DNA of 8,343 nucleotides from an uncultured Collinsella sp. (GTDB taxonomy: Bacteria > Actinomycetota > Coriobacteriia > Coriobacteriales > Coriobacteriaceae). The notes beneath the pieces are model-generated. The model had not been told where the DNA came from. It saw only the letters and a program-made list of their open reading frames with translations, and searched no databases. Both the position numbers and the translations under genes were made by a program. Location: NCBI GenBank assembly GCA_902494935.1, contig CABUVH010000087.1, positions 1 to 8,343 on the forward strand. The letters run 5' to 3'. Below are positions 1 to 5,628 of the stretch, piece after piece (the first letter of the stretch is position 1; each line of letters opens with the position of its first letter).

Positions 1-1
1 C

Positions 2-118
2 AACGACGTGCTGTACAAGGAGGGCCTGGACCTTCTCGTCGTGCCCTCCGCCGAGCTCTCCCGCGGCCGCGGCGGCCCGCGCTGCATGAGCATGCCCTTC
101 TGGCGCGAGGACCTCTAA
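2..118 (+). CDS. arcA: Arginine deiminase, C-terminal end only (5' cut by window edge)
   Basis: Only the last 38 codons and the TAA stop are present. The peptide runs NDVLYKEGLDLLVVPSAELS and then RGRGGPRCMSMPFWREDL. The GGPRCMSMPF segment is the C-terminal signature of arginine deiminase, and its Cys is the family's catalytic nucleophile that forms the amidino-enzyme intermediate. The enzyme hydrolyses L-arginine to L-citrulline and ammonia in the cytoplasm and is the first step of the ADI pathway. The next gene encodes the second step (ornithine carbamoyltransferase), which supports the call. The reading frame is open from base 2 and the start lies outside the window. Family identity is confident despite the short length because the active-site motif is intact. 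Confidence 0.93.
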   Translation, partial: NDVLYKEGLDLLVVPSAELSRGRGGPRCMSMPFWREDL

Positions 119-130
119 GTCTTTCCGTTT

Positions 131-178
131 CCGGTGCGGTCCCCCTACAACCGCACCGGCTTCGCCCGTTAAACGGGC
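131..178 (+). other. Two consecutive hairpins between arcA and arcB
   Basis: A perfect 10-bp stem (131-140 with 150-159, 9-base loop) is followed by a 6-bp stem (164-169 with 173-178, 3-base loop). Neither is followed by a real T-run, so they do not look like strong intrinsic terminators. They could be an RNA-processing or stability element, or a weak attenuator, setting the ratio of arcA to arcB message. The pairing is directly visible; the role is inferred. Confidence 0.5.
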
Positions 179-208
179 AACACTAATACTTACGTAATTC
201 ATTTCTTC

Positions 209-215
209 GAAAGGA
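209..215 (+). promoter_or_regulatory. Ribosome binding site of arcB
   Basis: The sequence gaaagga lies 8 bases before the ATG at 224. It is a good Shine-Dalgarno match and fixes that start. Confidence 0.7.
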
Positions 216-223
216 ATCGAACC

Positions 224-1219
224 ATGGGTGTTAACCTCTCCGGCCGTAGCTTCCTCAAGCTTCTCGACCTCACCACCGAGGAGATCGAGTACCTGCTCAA
301 GCTATCCAAGAACTTCAAGGATATGAAGCGCGCTGGCGTTCCGCACCGCTATCTCGAGGGCAAGAACATCGTTCTGCTCTTCCAGAAGACCTCCACTCGT
401 ACCCGCTGCGCCTTCGAGGTCGGCGGCATGGATCTGGGCATGGGCGTCACCTACCTCGATCCCGGTTCGTCGCAGATGGGCAAGAAGGAGTCCATCGAGG
501 ACACCGCCCGCGTTCTCGGCCGCATGTATGACGGCATCGAGTTCCGTGGCTTTGCCCAGGACGACGTCGAGGAGCTCGCTGCTAAGTCCGGCGTGCCTGT
601 CTGGAACGGCCTGACCACCGAGTGGCATCCCACCCAGATGCTCGCCGACATCCTGACCGTCCAGGAGAACTTCAACTACGACATCAAGGGCAAGACTCTC
701 GTCTTCATGGGCGACTGCAAGAACAACGTTGCTCGCTCCCTCATGGTCGTCTGCTCCAAGCTCGGTATGAACTTTGTGGCCTGCGGCCCCGAGGAGTGCA
801 TGCCCGCTGACGACGTCATCGAGGCCTGCAAGCCCATCGCCGAGGCCAACGGCTGCACCATCAAGCTGACCACCGACGTCAAGGACGGCGTCACCGGTGC
901 CGACGTTATCTACACCGACGTGTGGGTCTCCATGGGCGAGCCCGACGAGGTCTGGGCCGAGCGCATCGCTCAGCTTACCCCGTATCGTGTTACCTCCGAG
1001 GTCATGGCTATGGCCAACCCGGGTGCCATCTTCCTGCACTGCCTGCCCAGCTTCCACGACACCAACACCACCATTGGCGCCGAGAAGTGCGAGCAGTTCG
1101 GCATCACCGAGCAGGAGGTCACCGACGAGGTCTTCGAGAGCCCCGCTTCCAAGGTCTTCGACGAGGCCGAGAACCGCATGCACACCATCAAGGCTGTCAT
1201 GTACGCCACGCTCAAGTAA
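224..1219 (+). CDS. arcB: Ornithine carbamoyltransferase, catabolic type (ArcB; also named ArgF)
   Basis: This 331-residue cytoplasmic enzyme interconverts citrulline plus phosphate and ornithine plus carbamoyl phosphate. Carbamoyl-phosphate-binding motif STRTR is at residues 57-61 and HPTQ at 135-138. The ornithine-side motifs are DVWVSMGE at 232-239 and HCLP at 272-275, with the active-site Cys in HCLP. Length is normal for the family, the motifs are intact, and the start has a well-placed ribosome binding site. The gene follows arcA by 105 bases and is followed by a putative arginine/ornithine antiporter, so the catabolic (citrulline-splitting) direction is inferred from context. The sequence LPSFHDTNT after HCLP resembles catabolic members. 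Anabolic and catabolic forms share one family, and the sequence alone does not rule out a biosynthetic contribution. Confidence 0.96.
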   Translation: MGVNLSGRSFLKLLDLTTEEIEYLLKLSKNFKDMKRAGVPHRYLEGKNIVLLFQKTSTRTRCAFEVGGMDLGMGVTYLDPGSSQMGKKESIEDTARVLGRMYDGIEFRGFAQDDVEELAAKSGVPVWNGLTTEWHPTQMLADILTVQENFNYDIKGKTLVFMGDCKNNVARSLMVVCSKLGMNFVACGPEECMPADDVIEACKPIAEANGCTIKLTTDVKDGVTGADVIYTDVWVSMGEPDEVWAERIAQLTPYRVTSEVMAMANPGAIFLHCLPSFHDTNTTIGAEKCEQFGITEQEVTDEVFESPASKVFDEAENRMHTIKAVMYATLK

Positions 1220-1234
1220 GAGCATCTAGCATCT

Positions 1235-1270
1235 CGCTCGGGGTGTCTTGCTGCACACCCCGAGCGGCTT
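1235..1270 (+). terminator. Hairpin after arcB, probable partial terminator
   Basis: A perfect 12-bp GC-rich stem (1235-1246 with 1255-1266, 8-base loop) starts 15 bases after the arcB stop. The tail after it is only gctttgtct, not a solid T-run, so termination may be incomplete and let part of the transcription continue into the antiporter gene. Confidence 0.6.
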
Positions 1271-1349
1271 TGTCTGGTAAATATCTCGCGTCGGGCGGTG
1301 GGCACGGCACGGAAGATCCGCTTAGCGCGAGAAAGTTAAATGATTTATG

Positions 1350-1357
1350 AAGGGGGG
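1350..1357 (+). promoter_or_regulatory. Ribosome binding site that sets the antiporter start
   Basis: The purine run aagggggg ends 9 bases before the ATG at 1367. It lies inside the reading frame if translation began at the ATG at 1340, which has no such site, and it abuts the ATG at 1358. It therefore favours 1367. Confidence 0.7.
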
Positions 1358-1366
1358 ATGAGAACC

Positions 1367-2845
1367 ATGACTGAGACCGCTAAGAAAAAGCGCGGTATGC
1401 CTTCATCGTTCACCATTCTTCTAGCTCTGCTGGCAATTGTTGCAGTGATTACCGTTATCGTCTCCGGCACGTCCGGCGGCGCGGTTACTGCAGCCCGCCT
1501 GAGCGATTTCTGCACCGCCCCGATCCTGGGCTTCGCTGACGCTCTGCCCGTCTGCCTCTTCGTTATGATCCTGGGCGGCTTCCTCGGTATGATGACCGAG
1601 ACCGGCGCTCTGGACAACGGCATCGCCGTTCTGGTGCAGAAGCTTAAGGGCAACGAGATCATGCTCGTTCCTGTCCTTATGCTCATCTTCTCCCTCGGTG
1701 GTACCACCTATGGTATGTGCGAGGAGACCGTTCCCTTCTACGCCCTGCTCGCCGCTACCATGATGGCCGCTGGCTTCGACCCCATGGTCGGCGCCGCTAC
1801 CGTCCTGCTCGGCGCTGGCTGCGGCTGCCTGGGCTCCACGGTTAACCCGTTCGCCGTCGGCGCTGCCGTCGACGCTCTGACCGGCGTTGGCATTGAGGTC
1901 AACCAGTCCATCATCATCGGCCTCGGTGCCGTCCTGTGGATTGTCACTACCGCTATGTCCATCGTTTTCGTGATGAACTATGCCAAGAAGGTCAAGGCTG
2001 ACAAGGGTTCCACCATCCTGTCGATGCAGGAGCTCAAGGACGCCGAAGAGGCTCACGGCAAGGCTGCTTCCGAGGTCCACAAGGAGGTCAAGCTCACCGG
2101 TCGTCAGAAGGGTGTTCTGATCGCCTTCGCCTTCACCTTCGTCGTCATGATCGTCGGCTTCATTCCGCTAGCCGATCTCAACGAGGGCGTCGCCAACTTC
2201 TTCGACGCTGGCGCTGTCTACGACGCCGATGGTAACGCCGTCGTCCAGGGCTGGTCTGCCCTGATCACCGGCCTGCCCATTGGCCAGTGGTACTTCGACG
2301 AGGCTTCCACCTGGTTCTTCCTCATGGCCGTCCTGATCGGTATCATCGGTGGCCTGTCCGAGAAGCAGATCGTCAACACCTTCATCACCGGCGCTGCCGA
2401 CATGATGTCCGTTGTTCTCGTTATCGCCCTCGCCCGTGGTATCTCCGTCCTCATGGCTAACACCGGCCTCGACGTCTTCGTCCTCGACGCTGCCGCCAAT
2501 GCCCTGGCTGGCCTGTCCGGCGTGATCTTCGCTCCCATGAGCTTCCTGGTCTACTTCGGCCTGTCCTTCCTGATCCCCTCGACCTCTGGTATGGCTACCG
2601 TCTCCATGCCCATCATGGGACCGCTGGCTGTTAAGCTTGGCTTCTCGCCCGAGGTCATGGTCATGATCTTCTCCGCCGCCATCGGTGTCGTGAACCTGTT
2701 CACCCCGACCTCCGGCGCCATCATGGGCGGTCTCGCCCTGGCCAAGATCGAGTGGACGACCTGGCTCAAGTTTGCCCTTAAGCTCATCGTCGCGCTCTCC
2801 GTCGTCTGCGCCGTCATCCTGACCGTCGCCTGCGTGCTGCTCTAA
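1367..2845 (+). CDS. arcD: YfcC-family basic amino acid transporter, likely arginine/ornithine antiporter
   Basis: This is a 492-residue integral membrane protein. After a short basic N-terminus (TETAKKKRG) it has a first membrane segment at about residues 15-34, and many hydrophobic segments follow up to the C-terminus. A charged cytoplasmic-looking linker lies at about 205-250. Hallmarks of the YfcC/DcuC-like family (Pfam DcuC) include GGTTYGMCEETVPFY at about 111-125, PSTSGMATVSMPIMGP at about 404-419 and TPTSG at about 446-450. Placement directly after arcA and arcB suggests exchange of external arginine for internal ornithine. Streptococcal ADI clusters also use a transporter of this type as ArcD. 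It is unrelated to the APC-type ArcD of Pseudomonas and Lactococcus. The ATG at 1367 is chosen over the one at 1340 because of the ribosome binding site. The family call is firm; the substrate is inferred from context. Confidence 0.88.
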   Translation: MTETAKKKRGMPSSFTILLALLAIVAVITVIVSGTSGGAVTAARLSDFCTAPILGFADALPVCLFVMILGGFLGMMTETGALDNGIAVLVQKLKGNEIMLVPVLMLIFSLGGTTYGMCEETVPFYALLAATMMAAGFDPMVGAATVLLGAGCGCLGSTVNPFAVGAAVDALTGVGIEVNQSIIIGLGAVLWIVTTAMSIVFVMNYAKKVKADKGSTILSMQELKDAEEAHGKAASEVHKEVKLTGRQKGVLIAFAFTFVVMIVGFIPLADLNEGVANFFDAGAVYDADGNAVVQGWSALITGLPIGQWYFDEASTWFFLMAVLIGIIGGLSEKQIVNTFITGAADMMSVVLVIALARGISVLMANTGLDVFVLDAAANALAGLSGVIFAPMSFLVYFGLSFLIPSTSGMATVSMPIMGPLAVKLGFSPEVMVMIFSAAIGVVNLFTPTSGAIMGGLALAKIEWTTWLKFALKLIVALSVVCAVILTVACVLL

Positions 2846-2943
2846 GTACCCAACGGGTACCCCACGGAAACCTTGACGATCCTGTAGAGGATCACCTGGT
2901 CATCGTCTGTCCGGTGGGGTCAACCCACCGGTAGACTCCTACC
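2846..2943 (+). other. Chain of hairpins in the 3' untranslated region of the antiporter gene
   Basis: Directly after the stop codon come four small inverted repeats: 2846-2851 with 2855-2860; 2875-2880 with 2902-2907 (or the competing 2878-2883 with 2888-2893); 2911-2918 with 2924-2931; and 2930-2934 with 2939-2943. Bases 2860-2865 (ccccac) can instead pair with 2914-2919 (gtgggg), which would exclude the third hairpin. No convincing open reading frame occurs here. It may simply protect the 3' end of the message, or be a structured regulatory or small RNA. The pairings are seen; the function is unknown. Confidence 0.45.
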
Positions 2944-2947
2944 TTTA

Positions 2948-2986
2948 GCCCCCTCCCGTTCCGTGCGCGGGAGGGGGCGCCTTTTT
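2948..2986 (+). terminator. Strong intrinsic terminator of the arc cluster
   Basis: A perfect 11-bp stem, almost all G-C (2948-2958 with 2968-2978), has a 9-base loop and is followed by gcc and the T-run 2982-2986. It is the textbook rho-independent form and closes the transcription unit that ends with the antiporter gene. Confidence 0.9.
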
Positions 2987-3014
2987 GTTCCGCGGTTTTA
3001 CCAAACCGCGGAAC
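2987..3014. other. Perfect 12-bp inverted repeat just after the arc terminator
   Basis: Bases 2987-2998 pair perfectly with 3003-3014 around a 4-base loop (tacc). It starts at the end of the previous T-run and is not followed by its own T-run. It may be a back-up terminator or a protein-binding palindrome. Confidence 0.5.
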
Positions 3015-3056
3015 CGGTCGACGCTGCACGGGCACCAGAGCGACAACTTGTCATTC

Positions 3057-3098
3057 AAAGAGGCCGGCATGACCAAAAGGTCTATGCCGGCCTCTTTT
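3057..3098. terminator. Long near-symmetric hairpin, probable bidirectional terminator
   Basis: A 14-bp stem (3057-3070 with 3084-3097) continues, after one bulged T at 3083, into a 4-bp stem (3071-3074 with 3079-3082) closed by an AAAA loop. It is flanked by T's on the + side (tttt, 3095-3098) and by A's on the other (3057-3059), so it can act in both directions. No gene is recognised immediately upstream on the + strand or downstream on the - strand that would need it. Confidence 0.65.
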
Positions 3099-3107
3099 CA
3101 TGCCAAT

Positions 3108-3180
3108 TTGTTCGCTCTGGAGCCCGTTCGCTGACTTATGCTCATCCTGCGGCGCTGCCATTGTTGGGGCAAAGGTGTCA
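3108..3180 (+). repeat. 73-base intergenic repeat, copy 1
   Basis: This is the first of three ungapped related copies (others at 3218-3290 and 3292-3364). About 45 of the first 65 columns are identical in all three copies. The invariant core ttcgctgactt is at 3127-3137, followed by cctgcg at 3146-3151. Read forward from 3127 this copy gives FADLCSSCGAAIVGAK. Orientation is arbitrary. It is separated from copy 2 by 37 unrelated bases. Confidence 0.75.
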
Positions 3181-3217
3181 GATTGCTTTGCGCCATGTCC
3201 TCCTCTTTCACGTCACC

Positions 3218-3290
3218 TTGCTCGTTCTGGCGGGCTTTCGCTGACTTTTGTTCCACCTGCGGCACTGCCATTTTTGGTGCAGGGGGACAG
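3218..3290 (+). repeat. 73-base intergenic repeat, copy 2
   Basis: The core ttcgctgactt is at 3237-3247. Read forward from 3237 this copy gives FADFCSTCGTAIFGAG, in a different frame from copy 1. It lies almost directly head-to-tail with copy 3, with one base between them. Confidence 0.75.
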
Positions 3291-3291
3291 C

Positions 3292-3364
3292 TTGCCCGCA
3301 CTGGTGCTCATTCGCTGACTTATGCTCAACCTGCGACATTCCCTTTGTTGGTGCAGGGGAAGTG
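3292..3364 (+). repeat. 73-base intergenic repeat, copy 3
   Basis: The core ttcgctgactt is at 3311-3321. Read forward from 3311 this copy gives FADLCSTCDIPFVGAG, in a third frame. Its right end lies just before the promoter of the next gene, so the repeat array forms that gene's upstream region. Confidence 0.72.
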
Positions 3365-3386
3365 CGTTGAGGAGGGTCTGCTCCGT

Positions 3387-3392
3387 TATAAT
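3387..3392 (+). promoter_or_regulatory. -10 element of the UPF0371 gene promoter
   Basis: A perfect consensus TATAAT lies 39 bases before the chosen start codon and predicts a transcript start near 3399. The only -35-like hexamer is ttgagg at 3367-3372, with a short 14-base spacer, so the -35 is weak or absent and an activator may be needed. Confidence 0.6.
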
Positions 3393-3420
3393 CGCCTAGG
3401 ACATTAAATGGAAACGGGAC

Positions 3421-3425
3421 GGGAG
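3421..3425 (+). promoter_or_regulatory. Ribosome binding site of the UPF0371 gene
   Basis: The sequence gggag lies 6 bases before the ATG at 3432. The upstream in-frame ATG at 3408 has no such site and would be only about 9 bases from the predicted transcript start, so 3432 is preferred. Confidence 0.7.
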
Positions 3426-3431
3426 CCATAT

Positions 3432-4913
3432 ATGCGCCAGGGTTTCGACAACGCGAAGTATATCGAGCTGCAGGCTGCTCACATTAAGGAGCGCATCTCG
3501 CAGTTTGGTGGCAAGCTCTATTTGGAGTTTGGCGGCAAGCTGTTCGATGACTATCATGCGAGCCGCGTGCTGCCGGGTTTTGAACCGGACAGCAAGTTCC
3601 GCATGCTCAAGAGCATCGCCGACGATGTCGAGGTTATCATCGCGATCAACGCGAACCACATCGAGAAAAACAAGGCTCGCGGTGACCTTGGCATTACCTA
3701 TGACGAGGATGTGCTGCGCCTGGTTGACTTGTTCCGCGGCAACGGCTTTGCCGTCGCGGCTGTGGTCATCACCCAGTACGCCGGCCAGCCTGCTGCCGAT
3801 GTGTTCCGCAACCGCCTGAACGCGCTCGGCATTCCTGCCAAGCTGCACTATCCCATCGAGGGCTACCCGCACGATGTCGATCTGATCGTGTCCGATGATG
3901 GCTACGGCAAGAACGAGTTTGTCGAGACCACGCGTCCGCTCGTTGTCGTGACGGCACCCGGCCCCGGCTCGGGCAAGCTCGCCACTTGCCTCTCGCAGCT
4001 GTATCACGAGCATAAGCACGGTACCGCCGCCGGCTATGCCAAGTTCGAGACCTTCCCGGTCTGGAATCTTCCTCTGACGCATCCGGTCAATATTGCCTAC
4101 GAGGCCGCCACGGCTGACCTCGATGACGCCAATATCATCGATTCGTTCCACCTTGAGGCCTACAACAAGACCACGGTCAACTACAACCGCGACGTCGAGG
4201 CCTTCCCGGTGGTCCGTGCTCTGATGGAAAAGATTCTGGGCAAGAGCCCCTACCAGAGTCCTACGGACATGGGCGTCAATATGGTCGGCTTTGCCATCAC
4301 CGATGACGATGCCTGCCGCGACGCTTCCAAGATGGAGATCGTCCGCCGCTACTTTACCGCGGTCGAAAATGTGCGCCGTACCGGCGTGGGCGATGAGCAA
4401 GTCGACCGTCTCAAGATTATTATGAAGAAAGCCGGCATCGATAAGAACTACTCACCGGCGCGCTCGGCGGCCCTCACCAGGGAGCAACTGACGGGTGGTC
4501 CCGTGGGTGCCATGGTCATGCCCGATGGCTCCGTGGTGACCGGTAAGACCTCCACGCGCCTGGGTGCCGCAAGTTCGCTCATTATGAACGCCCTCAAGCA
4601 TGTCTCGGGCGTCGACCTTGAGCTCGAGGTCATTAGCGATGAGGCGATCGAGCCCATCAGCAAGCTCAAGACGCATTTCCTGGGCAGCAAAAACCCGCGC
4701 CTCCACACCGACGAGACACTTATGGCGCTGTCGATCACCTCGGCCACGAGTGAGACGGCCGCTCGCGTCCTTTCGGGCCTGGAGCAGCTGCGCGGTTGCG
4801 ATGCCTTCTTTAGCGTGATTATCTCGCCGACGGACGAGACGGTACTGCGCAAACTTGGTATCAACGTGTGCTGTGAGCCCAAGTTTGAGCGCCGCGGTTT
4901 CTTCCATCGCTAA
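3432..4913 (+). CDS. UPF0371 / DUF1846 family protein
   Basis: This 493-residue soluble protein matches the conserved UPF0371 (DUF1846) family along its whole length. LYLEFGGKLFDDYHASRVLPGF is at residues 29-50. VITQYAGQPAADVFRNRL is at about 112-129, and VTAPGPGSGKLATCLSQLYH at 173-192. FETFPVWNLPL is at about 205-215, NYNRDVEAFPV at about 251-261 and SPTDMGVNMVGFAITDD at about 276-292. Near the C-terminus are LGSKNPRLHTDE and VLRKLGINV. Family members are close to this length, so it is complete. The APGPGSGK segment (175-182) resembles a phosphate-binding loop but is not a canonical Walker A: the spacing differs and no Ser/Thr follows the Lys. I know of no established reaction for the family. 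There is no signal peptide or membrane segment. The gene stands alone between its own promoter and terminator. Confidence 0.92.
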   Translation: MRQGFDNAKYIELQAAHIKERISQFGGKLYLEFGGKLFDDYHASRVLPGFEPDSKFRMLKSIADDVEVIIAINANHIEKNKARGDLGITYDEDVLRLVDLFRGNGFAVAAVVITQYAGQPAADVFRNRLNALGIPAKLHYPIEGYPHDVDLIVSDDGYGKNEFVETTRPLVVVTAPGPGSGKLATCLSQLYHEHKHGTAAGYAKFETFPVWNLPLTHPVNIAYEAATADLDDANIIDSFHLEAYNKTTVNYNRDVEAFPVVRALMEKILGKSPYQSPTDMGVNMVGFAITDDDACRDASKMEIVRRYFTAVENVRRTGVGDEQVDRLKIIMKKAGIDKNYSPARSAALTREQLTGGPVGAMVMPDGSVVTGKTSTRLGAASSLIMNALKHVSGVDLELEVISDEAIEPISKLKTHFLGSKNPRLHTDETLMALSITSATSETAARVLSGLEQLRGCDAFFSVIISPTDETVLRKLGINVCCEPKFERRGFFHR

Positions 4914-4947
4914 GTTTGAAGCACCGCGGTAATTGCATTGCATTTTG

Positions 4948-4980
4948 GCCGTATCGGGTTAGCGCCCGGTACGGCTTTTT
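4948..4980 (+). terminator. Intrinsic terminator of the UPF0371 gene
   Basis: An 11-bp stem with one G-U pair (4948-4958 with 4965-4975) and a 6-base loop is followed at once by TTTTT (4976-4980). It lies 34 bases after the stop codon. Confidence 0.88.
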
Positions 4981-5046
4981 GATCAATAAAGCGCCTATTT
5001 CGGCGAAAAATAGCTGTTTACCTGCCTAGAGACAATTTGAGCGGTA

Positions 5047-5052
5047 TACAAT
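5047..5052 (+). promoter_or_regulatory. Possible -10 element of the winged-helix gene
   Basis: TACAAT matches the -10 consensus in 5 of 6 positions and overlaps TATACA at 5045. It lies between the previous terminator and the gene. No good -35 hexamer is found at 16-18 bases upstream, so this is only a candidate. It would give an mRNA leader of about 110 bases. Confidence 0.3.
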
Positions 5053-5157
5053 AACCGTAACTGTTTCATCCTTAGCGGGATGCCGCATGATGGATATTAC
5101 CTGCCATCGTGAGGTGTGTCGGTCGCGCACGGCGCGTTAGATGCTCGTGCTCGGTTT

Positions 5158-5164
5158 GAGGAGG
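5158..5164 (+). promoter_or_regulatory. Ribosome binding site of the winged-helix gene
   Basis: The near-perfect Shine-Dalgarno gaggagg lies 5 bases before the ATG at 5170. It decides that start over the in-frame GTG at 5116. Confidence 0.8.
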
Positions 5165-5169
5165 CTGCT

Positions 5170-5508
5170 ATGGCGGGCAAGGGTCGTGCGAGTGTCAACG
5201 ATATGAAGCGTGTCGAGGTGCTGGTGTTGATGGAGATCGACCAGCAAACCAAAGACAATGGCGGGCCGTATGGTTTCTCGCGCAAAACGCTTGCCGAGCG
5301 CGTGGGGGTTTCGCCGTATCGTGCCCGCGCCGCAATCGATCGCTTGGATTCCGAAGGCATGATTGATGTCGTCTCGCGTTATAGCGAAGACGGCGGTCAG
5401 CTTGCAAATGGCATTTGCCTCACCGAACGTGGCGAGTGGTATCTTGAGGGCGTCCGTACCGGCATGCTCGTTCAAGAAATGCTTGAGGACGAGGCTGCTG
5501 ATCGATAG
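5170..5508 (+). CDS. Small winged helix-turn-helix DNA-binding protein, target unknown
   Basis: This is a 112-residue protein with one recognisable domain. After a basic N-terminus (MAGKGRAS) a first helix covers about residues 8-27. The helix-turn-helix is at about 37-63 (SRKTLAERVGVSPYRARAAI, then DRLDSEGM). A wing at about 64-86 ends in CLTERGEWYLEG, followed by an acidic C-terminal helix (MLVQEMLEDEAADR). The layout resembles MarR/PadR-like or other winged-helix repressors, but I cannot assign a subfamily, ligand or operator. No membrane segment or enzyme domain is seen. It is transcribed alone, with terminators on both sides. pyrG follows by 178 bases, but the intervening terminator argues against a shared operon. 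The DNA-binding role is inferred from the fold pattern. Confidence 0.82.
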   Translation: MAGKGRASVNDMKRVEVLVLMEIDQQTKDNGGPYGFSRKTLAERVGVSPYRARAAIDRLDSEGMIDVVSRYSEDGGQLANGICLTERGEWYLEGVRTGMLVQEMLEDEAADR

Positions 5509-5532
5509 CAGCATGTAACCCTTGCCATAGCG

Positions 5533-5564
5533 ACGCCGCCTGGGAAACCGGGCGGCGTTTTGTT
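5533..5564 (+). terminator. Intrinsic terminator after the winged-helix gene
   Basis: An 11-bp stem with one T-G pair (5533-5543 with 5548-5558) is closed by a stable GAAA tetraloop and followed by ttttgttt. It separates this gene from pyrG. Confidence 0.88.
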
Positions 5565-5599
5565 TCAAGAATGAGAAATGCAATCGCACGCGAGAAAAA

Positions 5600-5628
5600 T
5601 TGCGAACGGTCCGCGGCGCGAGTATTAC
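5600..5628 (+). promoter_or_regulatory. Candidate pyrG promoter
   Basis: A -35-like TTGCGA (5600-5605) and a -10-like TATTAC (5623-5628) are separated by 17 bases. Each matches consensus in 4 of 6 positions. An overlapping TACAAT at 5626-5631 is a better -10 but has a 20-base spacer. The position between the terminator and pyrG makes a promoter here necessary. Confidence 0.45.

Noticed and set aside
302..1225. 307-residue open frame on the - strand across arcB
   Set aside because: It is a mirror of a well-identified gene in GC-rich DNA; its translation is low-complexity (many G, V, L, D) and matches no family.
1340..1366. Earlier in-frame ATGs (1340, 1358) for the antiporter
   Set aside because: They have no Shine-Dalgarno at a proper distance; the strong purine run at 1350-1357 serves ATG 1367.
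3108..3364. CRISPR array
   Set aside because: Units are long, diverged and irregularly spaced (110 and 74 bases), with no unique spacers of constant length and no cas gene.
2963..3429. Several 67-93 residue frames on both strands in the repeat region, including zinc-ribbon-like CxxC peptides
   Set aside because: The repeat copies shift frame relative to each other, the frames run through terminators, and none has a ribosome binding site. They are not listed as genes.
3396..4400. 334-residue open frame on the - strand across the UPF0371 gene
   Set aside because: It is antisense to a protein conserved along its whole length, and its own translation shows no domain.
5116..5169. GTG at 5116 as start of the winged-helix protein
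   Set aside because: ATG 5170 has a near-perfect ribosome binding site, and the extra 18 residues have no domain pattern.
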